Below are positions 32,398 to 44,810 of a stretch of 64,000 nucleotides of DNA, piece by piece. The notes below the pieces were generated by a model, which saw only the letters and a list, made by a program, of their open reading frames with translations, searched no databases and was not told the DNA's origin. How positions within the stretch are numbered: the stretch's first letter is position 1; every line of letters starts with the position of its first letter. The stretch covers positions 62,001 to 126,000 of the forward strand of contig CAJQUN010000428.1 of the NCBI GenBank assembly GCA_907163345.1. Direction: 5' to 3'. Position numbers and translations under genes: made by a program. This DNA comes from Haberlea rhodopensis (Eukaryota > Streptophyta > Magnoliopsida > Lamiales > Gesneriaceae).

Positions 32398-32570
32398 TTA
32401 TGAGACATTTGAGATGTCTAGGTTTGTAGAATCATGCATTCTTCGTAAGACATTTGAGATGTCTAGGTTCGTAGAATCATGTATTCATTATGAGACATTT
32501 GAGATGTCTAGGTTTGTAGACTCATGTATTCATTATAAGACACTTGAGATGTCTAAGTATAATGAAGGAA
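32398..32570 (+). repeat. AGACAT-TTGAG-ATGTCT hairpin repeats in F 5' LTR
   Basis: Four units of about 50-57 bp, each with AGACATTTGAGATGTCT or a near copy (6-bp stem, 5-nt loop) followed by AGGTT(T/C)GTAGAATCATG. Identical in the 3' LTR at 39448-39620. Confidence 0.85.
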
Positions 32571-33589
32571 TGGTAAAATAAATGCTAAGGCATTTGAGCT
32601 ATCTGTGATTGATAGCAAGGTTGTGAAATCAGTATTAGATATTGTGATATCTGTAATTGCATATTTAATGAATTTGTAATCACTATATGTTGATATTCGA
32701 GGATCAGGCATGCGATGTGTAAATCAATGTGTTGATTTACTGATTTATGAGATTTGATGAGTTTGATGTTGTGAGAACAGGGACAGTACACGGAATCCCG
32801 GATGAGGATGTTGCCATCCAGGGAGTATCATTTAAATTCATTAGCATTTACCTTTGTTGTAAATTATGAATTTCATTATTATGATTATGGGATTTTGTGT
32901 ATTGGTATGCTCACCCCGTTGGGGGCTGTCTCTGTTGGGACAGGTGGACAGGTACATCGATGGCTATGGAGCTGAGCTCGAGCTGTTGATTTGAGGTACT
33001 CCCAGGATCGTGGTACCAGGGCTTGATGGAGCACGGTATCGTATAGAGTACCTATATATATACACCTGAGGATTTATACATATTCATATTCATGATGCTC
33101 GCATGTGAGCACGATTATACTTGTATATGGATTGTATATAAAGGCATGAGCCTTTCTCTCTTTCATTTAAGGTTGCATGCAATTAGGTTGAATTGCTAGA
33201 ATGATATGAGAGTCATTGGTGTATTATGTGGGTGTTGGAACCCACTTTTGTTGACGTATGTGTGGTGTCTTCCCTGGCTGGGAATCTACTTGTATTACTG
33301 CTTTCTGTTGAGTATTATGTGTTCCCTGGCCGGGAATTTTGTTATGTGTTGTACTCTGTTTTGGGATAGCTCTATTTATGGGGAGACTCTGCCCAAATTT
33401 TTGTAAAAGTTTACAATGTGAAAAGCGGCACCAAGGGGTTGGTAAAGGGCAAACATATGAGTCTTTTATTGACAGGCAATGATTAAGTATCATCAGAGCT
33501 TCCCGATTGACATTTTATAGAAAGCATGTACCACACATAGTGGTTAATACACTAATCAAGGTTTTAAGGGCTTGGGGTCCTTACATTAG

Positions 33590-33601
33590 TGGTATCAGAG
33601 C
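33590..33601 (+). other. Primer-binding site of element F
   Basis: TGGTATCAGAGC, four bases after the 5' LTR end. Exact match to the initiator-Met tRNA complement. Confidence 0.85.
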
Positions 33602-34368
33602 AGTGGTTGCTCATTGGGGCTGTTAAGGGCCTAGGAAGTTATTGATAGCACATATTTATGCATGAGGGCATTAATGTTGTATGACATAGCAAATTGTTTA
33701 TGTGCTCTTATGATATGAAAAGTGGTATTGCTAACCATTGTGATTGCAGGAATCGTGTGGAACACGATAGGATGACATTTATGGGGATGTCTGGCACTCC
33801 GTGTGTTATGTGCCAAGGAAGCTGGTTTTAAGAAAATCAGATAAAGGGATATTTCCGAGGTAACATGTATTTTACGTTGTCTTGTTGACACATGATGAAT
33901 GCAAAGTGGTGCATTGAGGTTATGATATATGTTATTGTGCATTGTTTTTGCATATGCATGTCTTGAGTCAAAGTTATCTTAGTAAGGATTTTAATGGCTT
34001 ATGCTAAAGTCCATTGGAAGCGATGAAGAGTTCCGCTTACATGGAGTAGCAACGCTAAAGTCCAGTGGAAGCGAGGAAGAATTCCGCTTTCCTGGAGTAG
34101 CAAGAAGCATTAAAATGTACTAATGATAAGGGCTCAGGATGAAATAAGGATTTAAAGAAGGATATCATGACATTTATTTGTGAAACCATACATTCTCATA
34201 ATGTGTTTTTATTATGAATTGAATGTGGATGCATAGCGTATATGGCTATTGTTGTTAACCCTGATGGTTGCAGGTTACAGGAAATATGGAGTATAAAAAA
34301 GGAATGATGATTATACATTCCAGGAGTCCTGCTTATGACAGTGAGAATTTTTATACTTATGCTTGACC

Positions 34369-34590
34369 GCTAAAAATGTGGAGCGGGCGGGGATGCTCGC
34401 TTGCACATGGAGGCGGGGTATTCCATACGAAGCGAGGATGATATACCGCTTGTATGAAGAAGCTTATGCTTGTACCGCTAAAAATGTGGAGCGGGCGGGG
34501 ATGCTCGCTTGCACATGGAGGCGGGGTATGCCATACGAAGCGAGGATGAGATACCGCTTGTATGAAGAAGCGAGGATGAGATGCCGCTTG
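34369..34590 (+). repeat. Two-copy direct repeat of about 105 bp in F
   Basis: Two copies, with a further partial copy, of a unit holding ACCGCTAAAAATGTGGAGCG, GGATGCTCGCTTGCACATGG and CATACGAAGCGAGGATGA. Each unit contains GCGA...CCGC pairs like those of the next array. Confidence 0.8.
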
Positions 34591-34687
34591 TTAGGATGAT
34601 GATTCATTCCTTTGTGATGACACGGATGATAGCGGTGATGTGTCCCGCTGTGTCGATTTATATTCATTTCTCTATGAGGACACGGTT

Positions 34688-35290
34688 TATAGCGACGGTT
34701 CATTCCGCTATATTTATTGGCGATGGTTCATTCCGCCAGGTGTATTGATAGCGATGGTTCATTCCGCTATATCTATTGGCGATGGTTCATTCCGCCAGGC
34801 GTATTTATAGCGATGGTTCATTCCGCTATATTTATTGGCGATGGTTCATTCCGCCAGGCGTATTTATAGCGACGGTTCATTCCGCTATATCTATTGGCGA
34901 TGGTTCATTCCGCCAGGTGTATTGATAGCGATGGTTCATTCCGCTATATCTATTGGCGATGGTTCATTCCGCCAGGCGTATTTATAGCGATGGTTCATTC
35001 CGCTATATTTATTGGCGATGGTTCATTCCGCCAGGCGTATTTATAGCGACGGTTCATTCCGCTATATCTATTGGCGATGGTTCATTCCGCCAGGTGTATT
35101 TATAGCGATGGTTCTTTCCGCTATATCTATTGGCGATGGTTCATTCCGCCAGGTGTATTGATAGCGATGGTTCATTCCGCTATATTGATTGGCGATGGTT
35201 CATTCCGCCAGGTGTATTTATAGCGATGGTTCATTCCGCTATATCTATTGGCGATGGTTCATTCCGCCAGGTGTATTGATAGCGATGCCT
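34688..35290 (+). repeat. 59-bp tandem array of paired mini-hairpins in F
   Basis: About ten units. Hairpin 1 is TATAGCG (34688-34694), an 11-nt loop, then CGCTATA (34706-34712). Hairpin 2 is TGGCG (34718-34722), loop ATGGTTCATTC, then CGCCA (34734-34738). The loops match while the stems differ at a paired position (A-T against G-C). The pattern holds through the array, with a few loop changes such as ACGGTTC. Confidence 0.92.
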
Positions 35291-37976
35291 CTTTCCGCTA
35301 CTATGTGGACGATGATTCATACTCAGGTATATAGCGAGGTTTCATGCCACTTATTATATGACGAGGTGTCATGCCGTCGATTCTATAGCGAGGGATTTTG
35401 CCGCTATGTACTCAGCACAGGATTTTGCCGCCTTCGAGCGATGGGTGCTGATTACGCACTATTATTGAGCGACGGAGACAGGTATGACGCTATATCACTA
35501 GCGATGAGGTATGAGATATTGCTATTTTATTAGCTTTATTGTAGCTGGCATGCATTGATATACATGTTTTATTATGCCTATTTTACTAGCATGATAGTGG
35601 ATGACATACGCTGATGTACATGTATCGTCACTAGTTGACAATGTTTTAGATGCCATGAGTTGGCATGTGTCGTCACGGGATGACGATGACGATGGTGTAG
35701 GAGATGTCTTATTAGACATGCATCATCGTTACGATGATCGATGCGTTGAGTATACGTATTCAGTGGTATGCCTTGGGTGCCAGTACCGAGCACAAGGTGG
35801 TGTGTGCGACACCGATGGACGTGACCCTTATACCGAGCGGGTTGCTCGAGGAATGGATGGATGCGCTGTACATGTGATTGTACCGCAGCTTACGATTGGG
35901 GGATCATTTTACGAGTGGTGATACCCTTGAGGTATGCTCGTTGGAATGGCTTTTGGCCATGTGATTTGACGACAGGAGTAATCATGGAGGAAAGTACTCG
36001 CTTGCTGTCGATGTGACATGTGGTGGACATGATCACACCACCCTTGAGGGTGTAGGATGGGTCCTAAGGGAGTAGGATCAGGTTATGTTAAGTACATAGG
36101 GACATTGGGTTGTCCAGGGTGTATCGGCATTGAGGAATGTTGGATAAAGACCCATTACTCTATTGAGTTTTCCTCCCATAGTATGTTATACCATGTGGAA
36201 ACGTCCGTCTTATTGGTAGGTTTGAGGTAAACCTAAAGAGGCAGAGACTAGGTTGTCTGCCGCGTGTGTGTAGCACCATGATGGGCTTGCTAGAGCCGTT
36301 ACACTGCTCGTTGGAACCAAGTTTGGCAAATCGTAAGGTGATACGATGTGGATTGTGGTGGACTCTAGTAGTCACCATGTCATTGAGGTTAAGGTTGTTC
36401 GTGCCTCGCTGAAACGTGTATACGTTTATGTTTAAATCTTGGAGACTTGTCTGGGACAGCTCAGGATGTTGGAGTACCAACAAGAGAGTCATCAGGTTGT
36501 TATTGACTCAATCTAAAGGAACCCGTGTATTGGGATACAATGGGTGTTATTGTATCCAGTTTTTCCGAACGATGGTTCGAGACTTGTGGATCTCGAGTTC
36601 GATGGCACTTCCCTTGCGAGGAAGGAGGTAGTATTATACCTATTTGGGAATCTTGAAAGATTCGGTAAGTTGGTGCAAGTGGTGTTGATCTTGGGAATCA
36701 CACCGTGTATTGTTAATCGTCGATTTTCATCCTCCACTGAGTAAGGAATGACTCAGAATTGACGGTTGTGTTTGGGGCTTAGGGATATGTGGTAGATACC
36801 CGAGCCGAGTGCATTGAGTATGCATGCGACATCAGTGCTTAGGCAGGTATACCGGTGAGTATACGGATGCCAGTTATTGATTTCCTCTCTGTTAAGCATA
36901 GAGTTATGCTATTTTTGGATGGTTAAATCTCTGATGTGAGATATGGAACACCTTGAGATTGGGAATCTCCATGGCACGATGATTATGAGGAATAATCGTG
37001 AAGTTAGTTGACTCCCTTGAGGAGGGATTTTCTTGTGAGGGTTAAGGTACTTCCCTTGTTGGTGTTTTCCTTCGAGTTATGCGACAGCCTTCCCAAGTTT
37101 GGATTGTTAAATCCGAGGATTTTCAAGGGATGGCAGGATTTCGGATTGGTTGAGTGTCGCTGACGACACAAGCGTTGAGGATGCAATGGGTTTATTGCAT
37201 GCCCCTTAAGAATTTTAAACTCTGCGGAGTCTCGGTTGTTATTTATGATCAGGACGTGATTCTTGGAACATCCGGAGGTGGACATCTTGTGAGATGTCTT
37301 TTGTTTGAATTTGTGGCCGTGAGTTGCCCAAATTAAGTTGCAATGAGGCGACTACTCCTTCGATGGAGGAAGTTTGAAGTGGAAACCAGGTTTGATATGG
37401 GTACACCGTGGTTGTACTAGTGTTTCCTTCGTAACGATGTATGTTAGACATCGTAAGTCATAGTAAAATATCATTGGATGATATCTTCGATAGAATCAAG
37501 AGCGATTCGAATCCTTGCAGTTTCAGTTGACTAACTGCTTTTGGACTGTTAGCGTTGAGTTGTGCTGACGCTCTTTGACGTTATGATGGATTTGGAAGTC
37601 TATTCCACTCCAGAGTTTGACACGAGGTCAACGTTCTTACGGTTGAGGTGTCATTCGGGATGTGTTCGTACTGTTGTATTAGAACGAAGGATGACTGTCT
37701 GATCTACAGTCGTAAGTATCAGTTGTTTCGCAGTCATGAGAGGCTGACTTTTGGGATGACCCGCATCGAGGTACGTTTTACCTCTTGGGTGATATGTTGG
37801 TTTTGGTATGTCGCTCTGTTTCAGAGTTTGATGAGAGGTAAGTATCCTCGCGTTTATTAAGACGATTCTGATATGGTCAGGAATCGAGGTTATGGCTTCA
37901 TGTTGTTGTGTAGCCTGGGTGTTACGTGATACACCAGTGCTAATTTCGAGGACGAAATTCTTTTAGTGGGGGATAT

Positions 37977-40635
37977 TGTGATGACCAGGGATTATAGGTG
38001 TTAATCCCGGAGTATTAATAATCCCTAAAGTGGTTTTACGTGACGATTTGGGATTTAATCGAGGTGTTGGGCCTTCTGGGCTCGTTTATTTGGGCAGTTG
38101 GGATCGTTGGATCCAGAGGTTGAGATTGTATTCACATTACGGTGTAAAACCTAAGAGTTGGGTTTTTGATGTGTCTCGGAATCTCGGGTGCTATGTGAGC
38201 ACCGGTAGAGGGTTTTGGAGTTAGAGAGAGAGTTTTGAAAACAGATGATTTTTAAGGAATCATGATGTATTTGTGGGGCTATTAATTTTTCGGGGTATTT
38301 TTGCTATAAATACCATTTGAACCCAAGATTTTAAGAGAATTTCATTTAAGCCCCAAAGTTTTTCCTCCCTCTCTCTCCCGCGCGATTCCCGTCTGCTACA
38401 GGACCCCCGCCGTTTCAGGCGCTCCGCCAGCCGCCGTCCGGCCGCCGATCGGCGCGTGCGACCTACCCACGGCTTCGTCTCGACGAGGCGCTCCTTTCCC
38501 CTCTGCCAATTGGAAGTTTCGTCGCGTTTCTCGTTCGAATTTGGCTGGAATGCGTCGATCCCCAAAAGTTAGGGTTCTTCGATTTTTCGTCCGATTTTGC
38601 TTCCGATTTCGTTGGGTAATCTCCCTAACCCCTTGTTCGTCTTTTTCATGTATTTCCATGCCTTTATTGTTTCGAATTTTCCCCAATTTCGTAGGGATTA
38701 AATTTCGATTTTTTGGGGGTTTTTGGCAGGGGTATTATTTCGTGCAATTGATCGATTATTGCATGTTTTAAGAGTATTATGATGCTTGATTGAGATTGAA
38801 TTGAGAAGCTTTGGTTCGAATTTGAAGGATTTTAAGGGTTTGAATTTAAGGGCTTGTTTGGATTCGAAATTATGGGGGTTGAGTTCGAAAATGGGGAGTT
38901 TTTGTCAAGGGATGTTGATTCTTGCTTGGATAGCTTAATTGACATTTTAGATGAGTTATGGTATTTAATTGGGTTCGAAATTGTGAGATTGAGGTTCGAT
39001 TTTTGTAGGGCATTCTTGAACAAATTTCGATTGTCTCATTTATTCCTTCCCTGCATGTACCCTGCCCCGGGTCTTTTAAGAGGATAATTGTCGTGTATTG
39101 ACAATGTTGTGAGGGATATGGGTGTGCTTGAGCATAGGTTACATGTTCGTAAATAATGGTGAATTGTTTATCGTGTTAGCACATCATTCCTCGGGGCATG
39201 GAACTCGAGCAAGGCTTGGCTCGGACTTCGGAGATTTAAGGTACGTGCGACGTACGAGCATTACTATATATATGTGAAATGCATAAGGTGTTTTTGATTG
39301 CATTGAATGTTTTGCGTATGGTTATACATATATGTTGATATAGCCAAGGAATGACCCAAATCTTGATATCGCCGCTTGTAGCATGCGTGACACTAGAGTA
39401 GGATGACTCTTGCATGATATATGGGGTACTGGATTTATATGACTATATTATGAGACATTTGAGATGTCTAGGTTTGTAGAATCATGCATTCTTCGTAAGA
39501 CATTTGAGATGTCTAGGTTCGTAGAATCATGTATTCATTATGAGACATTTGAGATGTCTAGGTTTGTAGACTCATGTATTCATTATAAGACACTTGAGAT
39601 GTCTAAGTATAATGAAGGAATGGTAAAATAAATGCTAAGGCATTTGAGCTATCTGTGATTGATAGCAAGGTTGTGAAATCAGTATTAGATATTGTGATAT
39701 CTGTAATTGCATATTTAATGAATTTGTAATCACTATATGTTGATATTCGAGGATCAGGCATGCGATGTGTAAATCAATGTGTTGATTTACTGATTTATGA
39801 GATTTGATGAGTTTGATGTTGTGAGAACAGGGACAGTACACGGAATCCCGGATGAGGATGTTGCCATCCAGGGAGTATCATTTAAATTCATTAGCATTTA
39901 CCTTTGTTGTAAATTATGAATTTCATTATTATGATTATGGGATTTTGTGTATTGGTATGCTCACCCCGTTGGGGGCTGTCTCTGTTGGGACAGGTGGACA
40001 GGTACATCGATGGCTATGGAGCTGAGCTCGAGCTGTTGATTTGAGGTACTCCCAGGATCGTGGTACCAGGGCTTGATGGAGCACGGTATCGTATAGAGTA
40101 CCTATATATATACACCTGAGGATTTATACATATTCATATTCATGATGCTCGCATGTGAGCACGATTATACTTGTATATGGATTGTATATAAAGGCATGAG
40201 CCTTTCTCTCTTTCATTTAAGGTTGCATGCAATTAGGTTGAATTGCTAGAATGATATGAGAGTCATTGGTGTATTATGTGGGTGTTGGAACCCACTTTTG
40301 TTGACGTATGTGTGGTGTCTTCCCTGGCTGGGAATCTACTTGTATTACTGCTTTCTGTTGAGTATTATGTGTTCCCTGGCCGGGAATTTTGTTATGTGTT
40401 GTACTCTGTTTTGGGATAGCTCTATTTATGGGGAGACTCTGCCCAAATTTTTGTAAAAGTTTACAATGTGAAAAGCGGCACCAAGGGGTTGGTAAAGGGC
40501 AAACATATGAGTCTTTTATTGACAGGCAATGATTAAGTATCATCAGAGCTTCCCGATTGACATTTTATAGAAAGCATGTACCACACATAGTGGTTAATAC
40601 ACTAATCAAGGTTTTAAGGGCTTGGGGTCCTTACA
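37977..40635 (+). repeat. 3' LTR of element F
   Basis: The same as 30926-33585 apart from one missing T, with a constant offset of 7050 bases afterwards. It ends TCCTTACA at the duplication ctacg. Confidence 0.95.
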
Positions 40636-40640
40636 CTACG

Positions 40641-41044
40641 CCTACACATGCCGTAGCATTGGCGTAATTACGCCTGTCATCAATTTTTCTGGCGAGTTTC
40701 GTATTTTGGCCGTAACTTTCTCGTCCAAACTCCGAATTCGATGAATCAGCTGTCCAAGCGAAGATAACTCAAAGTTCTACAACTTTTCTATGGACCACAT
40801 TTCCAAAACATGGCTTGAACATATTGAAATTTGAGGAGAAAGGAGCAACATGTGTCTTGGATTCTGGTTTTTCCTCTTTTCTTCAACTTTATTGCTTCTT
40901 TCATCATTTTAGCTTGATTTCTTCACCTTTCCCTACATTTACACAAATATACGATTAGGTAGCATATGTATCAATTTATCCATCAAAATATACCAAATCG
41001 TAGACAATTAAGCGCAATAGATGTGTCTATTTCTAGTCACATCA
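40641..41044 (-). repeat. 5' LTR of element D, distal (U3) part
   Basis: It resumes D's 5' LTR after F: CCTACACATGCCGTAGCATT, GGCGTAATTACGCC (40660-40673), and on to TAGTCACATCA. It is followed by the duplication gataa and G's LTR. Confidence 0.9.
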
Positions 41045-42614
41045 GATAATTTGGTGATCTTTTCCCCTCGTTACTATCTTCGGTTTAGTTAGTGATTTTA
41101 TTATTTTTGCTTAAGGATTCGGTTGGGTTTAAGTTTTTGGATTTTAAAGATTTTGGGTTGGTATGTTTAAATGGTATTTAGGGTGTTTTTGTTGAGGATT
41201 GTTGGTGTTTTATATGTTTGGTTAATTATTCTGGAGGTTTTGGCTTGAAAAACGCCATTTTAAGGCTATTTCAGAGCTCGTCGATCGATCGGCAAGGGGG
41301 GCGCCGATCGATCGCGTGATGTTGGTAAATTGGACGACGATAAACAGTGTGCTCAATCAATCGAGCAAAGCAGCCGATCGATCGAGAAGGTCGGGCGATC
41401 GATCGAGCGAAGATGAATTTTGGTGGATAATTTCCCGTGGCTCTCGATCGATCGAGAGGCCAGGTTTTTGGAAAAGTATTGGCTTGTTGTGGAATCGATG
41501 CATGCTTTGATCGGGTCTTTTAAATGGTTAATCATCATGATTCGATGATGTAATTGGATGTTGTATACGTGTTCGGGTATATGTTGCGTACACGTAATTA
41601 ATTGTGATTCATTAATTGTGTTTAGCATATAATTCACTAGATTTTGGGACAAAGGCAAAGATTGACTCTTGCTACTGGATTATGAGGTACTTATAACTTA
41701 CGAGCATAGTGTTATATATTATTATCATTATAGAATGAATAATATACTAGGGGGACAATGAATTGGTATGTATTGCGAATTATTCGGTGGCGCAATGGAG
41801 CGAGCAATGATTGAGATGTTGTAGCTATGGAGCGAACATCGATTATGATGTTGTTGAGCGTGCGAGGTAATGGAACTGTGAAATCATGGTATAGATATAT
41901 ATGTTATCTGTAATCATTAGCGTAATGATTAATTCATATTCAATTATGAAATTGGCATGGTAGGAATTGGCATAGTTAAACAATGTGGTGATTAACTGAT
42001 TATGGAAATTTGATGGTTTTGGTTATTGTGAGAACATGAACAACACTGGGAAATCCCATGTGATAACAATACTATACAGATAGTATCTTTTAAATTTACA
42101 GCTTTATATTCTGTGAATTATAAATTGTGATTTTGCTGTTATTGAAATGGTGGATTGGTATGCTCACCACGGGTGGGGGATGTCTTTGTTGGGACAGGTG
42201 GAACAGGTACAGCAGTGGCTCCGAAGTTGAGTTCGAGCTGTTGATTGGAGGTGCTTCCAGGGCCGAGGTAACAATATCGGTATTGAGTAGGGCGCTTTAT
42301 ACATCTGATACACATTCACGCATTCGATGCTCTCATGTGAGCACTACTATATGTGTATACGGTTTGTATAAAGGGTGTGGCCTTTCTCTTTTCATTATGT
42401 GTTGCATGCAATTAATTATGGTGTTATTGCATGATGAATTGAGAATATGTTAGTGTGTTATGAGGTGTATGCTTGTGCTAGTTGGATGGTATTGGGAATT
42501 GAACATTAAGTGGTTTAATATTGAATTTTTTTATAGATGGCACGTATGAGGATTCCCAAATCTTATGAAAACATGCTCCATTATTGTGATAATACACTAA
42601 TCGGGGTCCTTACA
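41045..42614 (+). repeat. 5' LTR of element G, right part
   Basis: It continues G's LTR from GATAATTTGG. In order: TCGATCGATCGA-type palindromes (41281-41455), ACGTAATTAATTGTG and the CTTACGAGCATAGTG motif (41695-41715), GCGA-type units (41790-41880), ATTGGTATGCTCACC...GGGACAGGTGG (shared with F and H), and GGGGTCCTTACA at the end. Collinear with 56096-56750. Confidence 0.88.
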
Positions 42615-42618
42615 TTGG

Positions 42619-42630
42619 TGGTATCAGAGC
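42619..42630 (+). other. Primer-binding site of element G
   Basis: TGGTATCAGAGC, four bases after the LTR end, initiator-Met type. Confidence 0.85.
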
Positions 42631-43624
42631 AGTGGTTTGCTCTTTTGGGCTGTTGGGGGCCTAGGGATATGTTGATAGAAATGAGTAGCACATACTTATG
42701 CACGATGGTAGTTAGTGTTCTGTGACACAACTATTTTTGTTTATGTGCATCTATGATGTGATATCATAAATTTATTGTGTTGTTGTTAACCATTGTTGTT
42801 GCATGATCGTATGGAATACGAGGGGGATGACATTAATGGGAATGTTTGCACTTGACGTAATGAGTGCTAAGAAATCTGATTTTGTAGGAAAATCAGGGAA
42901 TGGGAAACTTGATATGTTATCTGAGGACAGGAAATGGTGGATATTGGTGCGTTGTTGATATGCGACAACAGGAAATGGAATAATCGGGCATGATTACCTT
43001 ATGATTATGAGAATACAGGTATGTGTGGTGTACACATGAGCTGAGATTACTATTGTTATTATGCATGAAAATGTGTTGTAATTATTGTGCTGCTACGGGT
43101 ATATCGGTCAAGCGATGGATCAGGGTATTTGCCACTGTCATCTCGTAGCGTGGGTCGCTGATATGTCGAAGCGAGGGATACCATTGAACCGCTGATAATT
43201 CAAAGCGAGAGATATTATTGAGCCGCTGATATAACGTAGTAGGACTTGTGAACTGTTGTATTAACTGCGCATATTAATATCATTGTATTGATGCAGGTAT
43301 GTTGAGATATCGATGAGATTATGGGGAATGGGGATCACCTCTTTAGTCCAATGGGCAAAGTGCACATATACGGGGGTCACCTCTTGAGCCTACGGGGCAA
43401 AGTGCCACGTGCATGAGAGTACCTCTTTAGCCTGCGGAGCAAAGTGATACATTCCTGATGATGCCGATGTCATGTCAAAGCGATGATTATGCCGCTGTAT
43501 TCCCGTGCAATGAATCAAGATATTTGCCGCTGTCATATCGTAGCGCGGGTCGCTGGTATGTCGAAGCGAGGAATATCCATGGAGCCGCCGATAATTCGAA
43601 GCGATGAATATTATTGAGCCACTG

Positions 43625-44011
43625 GTATATGGAATACTTGCCGCTGTTACACGACGCGAGGGGTATTGTGATATGGAATACTTGCCGCTGTTACACGAAG
43701 CGAGGGGTATTGTGATATGGAATACTTTCCGTTGTTACACGAAGCGAGGGGCATTGTGATATGGAATACTTACCGCTGTTACACGACGTGGGGGGTATTG
43801 TGATATGGAATACATGCTCTTGTTACACGAAGCGAGGGGTATTGTGATATGGAATACTTACCGCTGTTACACGACGCGAGGGGTATTGTGATATGGAATG
43901 CTTGCCGCTGTTACACGAAGCGAGAGGTATTGTGATATGGAATACCTGCCGCTGTTACACGACACGAGGGGTATTGTGATATGGAATGCCGCTGTTACAC
44001 GACGCGAGGGG
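43625..44011 (+). repeat. 44-bp tandem array in G
   Basis: Eight to nine units with TGATATGGAATACTTGCCGC, TGTTACACGA and AGCGAGGGGTAT. CGCT and AGCG pair within and between units. The solo LTR is inserted in the array, which resumes at 45908. Confidence 0.88.
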
Positions 44012-44631
44012 TATTATGTAATACCCCCAAAATGTTATATGATTATGTGCTATGATGATGATTTATGTTAAGTTTAAGGGTTGTGGTGTAATTAATTTGG
44101 GGGAATATAATTACGATATGATGATATGATTTAGGGGGCATGATAGGTGTTTTAAAGGATGTATTAATTTAAATGAAATTATAAAATATCGAGTGAGGAT
44201 ATTTTAATACATCGTACTTTATACCGGGACACAATTAAACACCACATGACCACCCAACCCACACCACCCCACCCCCATCACTCGGTCACCTCACCCTCCC
44301 CCACTTGTTCAACCCATACCCCCACTTGTGCAACCCATGCTACCACTCAATCAACCTCCATCTCCTTCTCTCCTCCTCCTCTCCTCCATTCTCATCCCAG
44401 AACAAGCTGCTTTAAGGCAAGGAAACCTTGGTAGAAAGGTGTGCAAATCCTCGCAAAAAGGGGAGCATAAAGAGAGGGAGCCACCCCAGGTACCAGCACA
44501 ATCAAGGAGATAAGTCTGTTGACTCCTTCTCCTTTTGAAAAGGTACGTAAGAGACGTACGGGCATTGGACGGTAAAACACATCCCTACACCATGACTATG
44601 CATTTATCGCATGAATATATACGATGAAATG

Positions 44632-44806
44632 ATGATGTTTATACGATGTTTATACGATGATGTTTATACGATGTTTATACGATGATGTTTATACGATGTT
44701 TATACGATGATGTTTATACGATGTTTATATGATGATGTTTATACGATGTTTATATGATGATGTTTATACGATGTTTATACGATGATGTTTATATGATGAT
44801 GTGATG
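44632..44806 (+). repeat. 25-bp tandem repeat in the solo LTR
   Basis: Units of GATGATGTTTATAC with GATGTTTATAC repeat about seven times, with minor C/T changes. Confidence 0.85.
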
Positions 44807-44810
44807 CCAT

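Larger units (their letters stand above)
30926..33585 (+). repeat. 5' LTR of element F
   Basis: TGTGATGACCAGGG to GGGGTCCTTACA. It has a TATA box at 31255-31262, a CT-rich leader (31311-31330), a GC-rich leader with CGGCCGCCGATCGGCG (31388-31405), the GGTACGTGCGACGTACGAGC motif (about 32189-32210), four AGACAT-type hairpin repeats (32398-32570) and CATCGATGGCTATGGAGCTGAGCTCGAGC-type sequence shared with G and H. Short frames here recur unchanged in the 3' LTR and resemble no protein. Confidence 0.95.
33586..37976 (+). other. Noncoding interior of element F
   Basis: From the primer site: a family-conserved leader (33602-33660), AAGTCCA(T/G)TGGAAGCGA(T/G)GAAGA repeats (34006-34090), a 105-bp duplication with GCGGGCGGGGATGCTCGC (34369-34580), the paired-hairpin array (34688-35290), irregular GCGA...CCGC units, CGTCA/TGACG and ATGCCA/TGGCAT hairpins (35620-35700), then about 2 kb of unique-looking sequence collinear with H. 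The end has TTTCGAGGACGAAATTC and GTGGGGGATAT before the LTR. No frame matches a retroelement protein. Confidence 0.75.
30926..40635 (+). mobile_element. Element F: very young non-autonomous LARD-like element
   Basis: LTRs 30926-33585 and 37977-40635, duplication ctacg at 30921-30925 and 40636-40640. Reading both LTRs side by side I saw a single 1-base length difference (a T-run near 31183). The primer site is TGGTATCAGAGC and a GTGGGGGATAT tract precedes the 3' LTR. The 4.4-kb interior has no gag or pol. The structure is complete, so F was copied recently with proteins supplied by another element. Confidence 0.95.
17898..41044 (-). mobile_element. Element D: non-autonomous Tat-type element, hosts B and F
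   Basis: The LTRs are 17898-19401 (3') and 30083-30925 plus 40641-41044 (5', split by F). Ends are TG...CA with the 5-bp duplication gataa at 17893-17897 and 41045-41049. An Asp-tRNA primer site lies at 30057-30074. Without B the interior is only about 2.4 kb. It holds one frame of about 235 codons and a noncoding 3' part resembling element I. No pol domains exist, so D depends on a relative such as I. Confidence 0.9.
42615..44011 (+). other. Noncoding interior of element G, first part
   Basis: It starts like F and H (GTGGTTTGCTC, GGGCCTAGGGATATG). It has no retroelement frame. GCGA...CCGC hairpin units lie at 43095-43250 and 43470-43625, the CACCTCTTGAGCC / GCAAAGTG short repeats at 43330-43455, and a 44-bp array at the end. 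Confidence 0.75.

Noticed and set aside
33586..33620. tRNA-like similarity after the LTR ends
   Set aside because: Only the short primer-site complement is present; there is no cloverleaf, so it is not a tRNA gene.
36160..36744. Overlapping frames of 66-110 codons on both strands in the F interior
   Set aside because: None resembles a retroelement or host protein. The matching part of H does not keep them.
37648..37860. A 70-codon frame with DDCLIYSRKYQLFRSH, faintly like the RT block around FIDDILIYSR
   Set aside because: The similarity covers only a few residues, neighbouring RT blocks are absent, and it is not seen in H. It may be a relic but I cannot support it.
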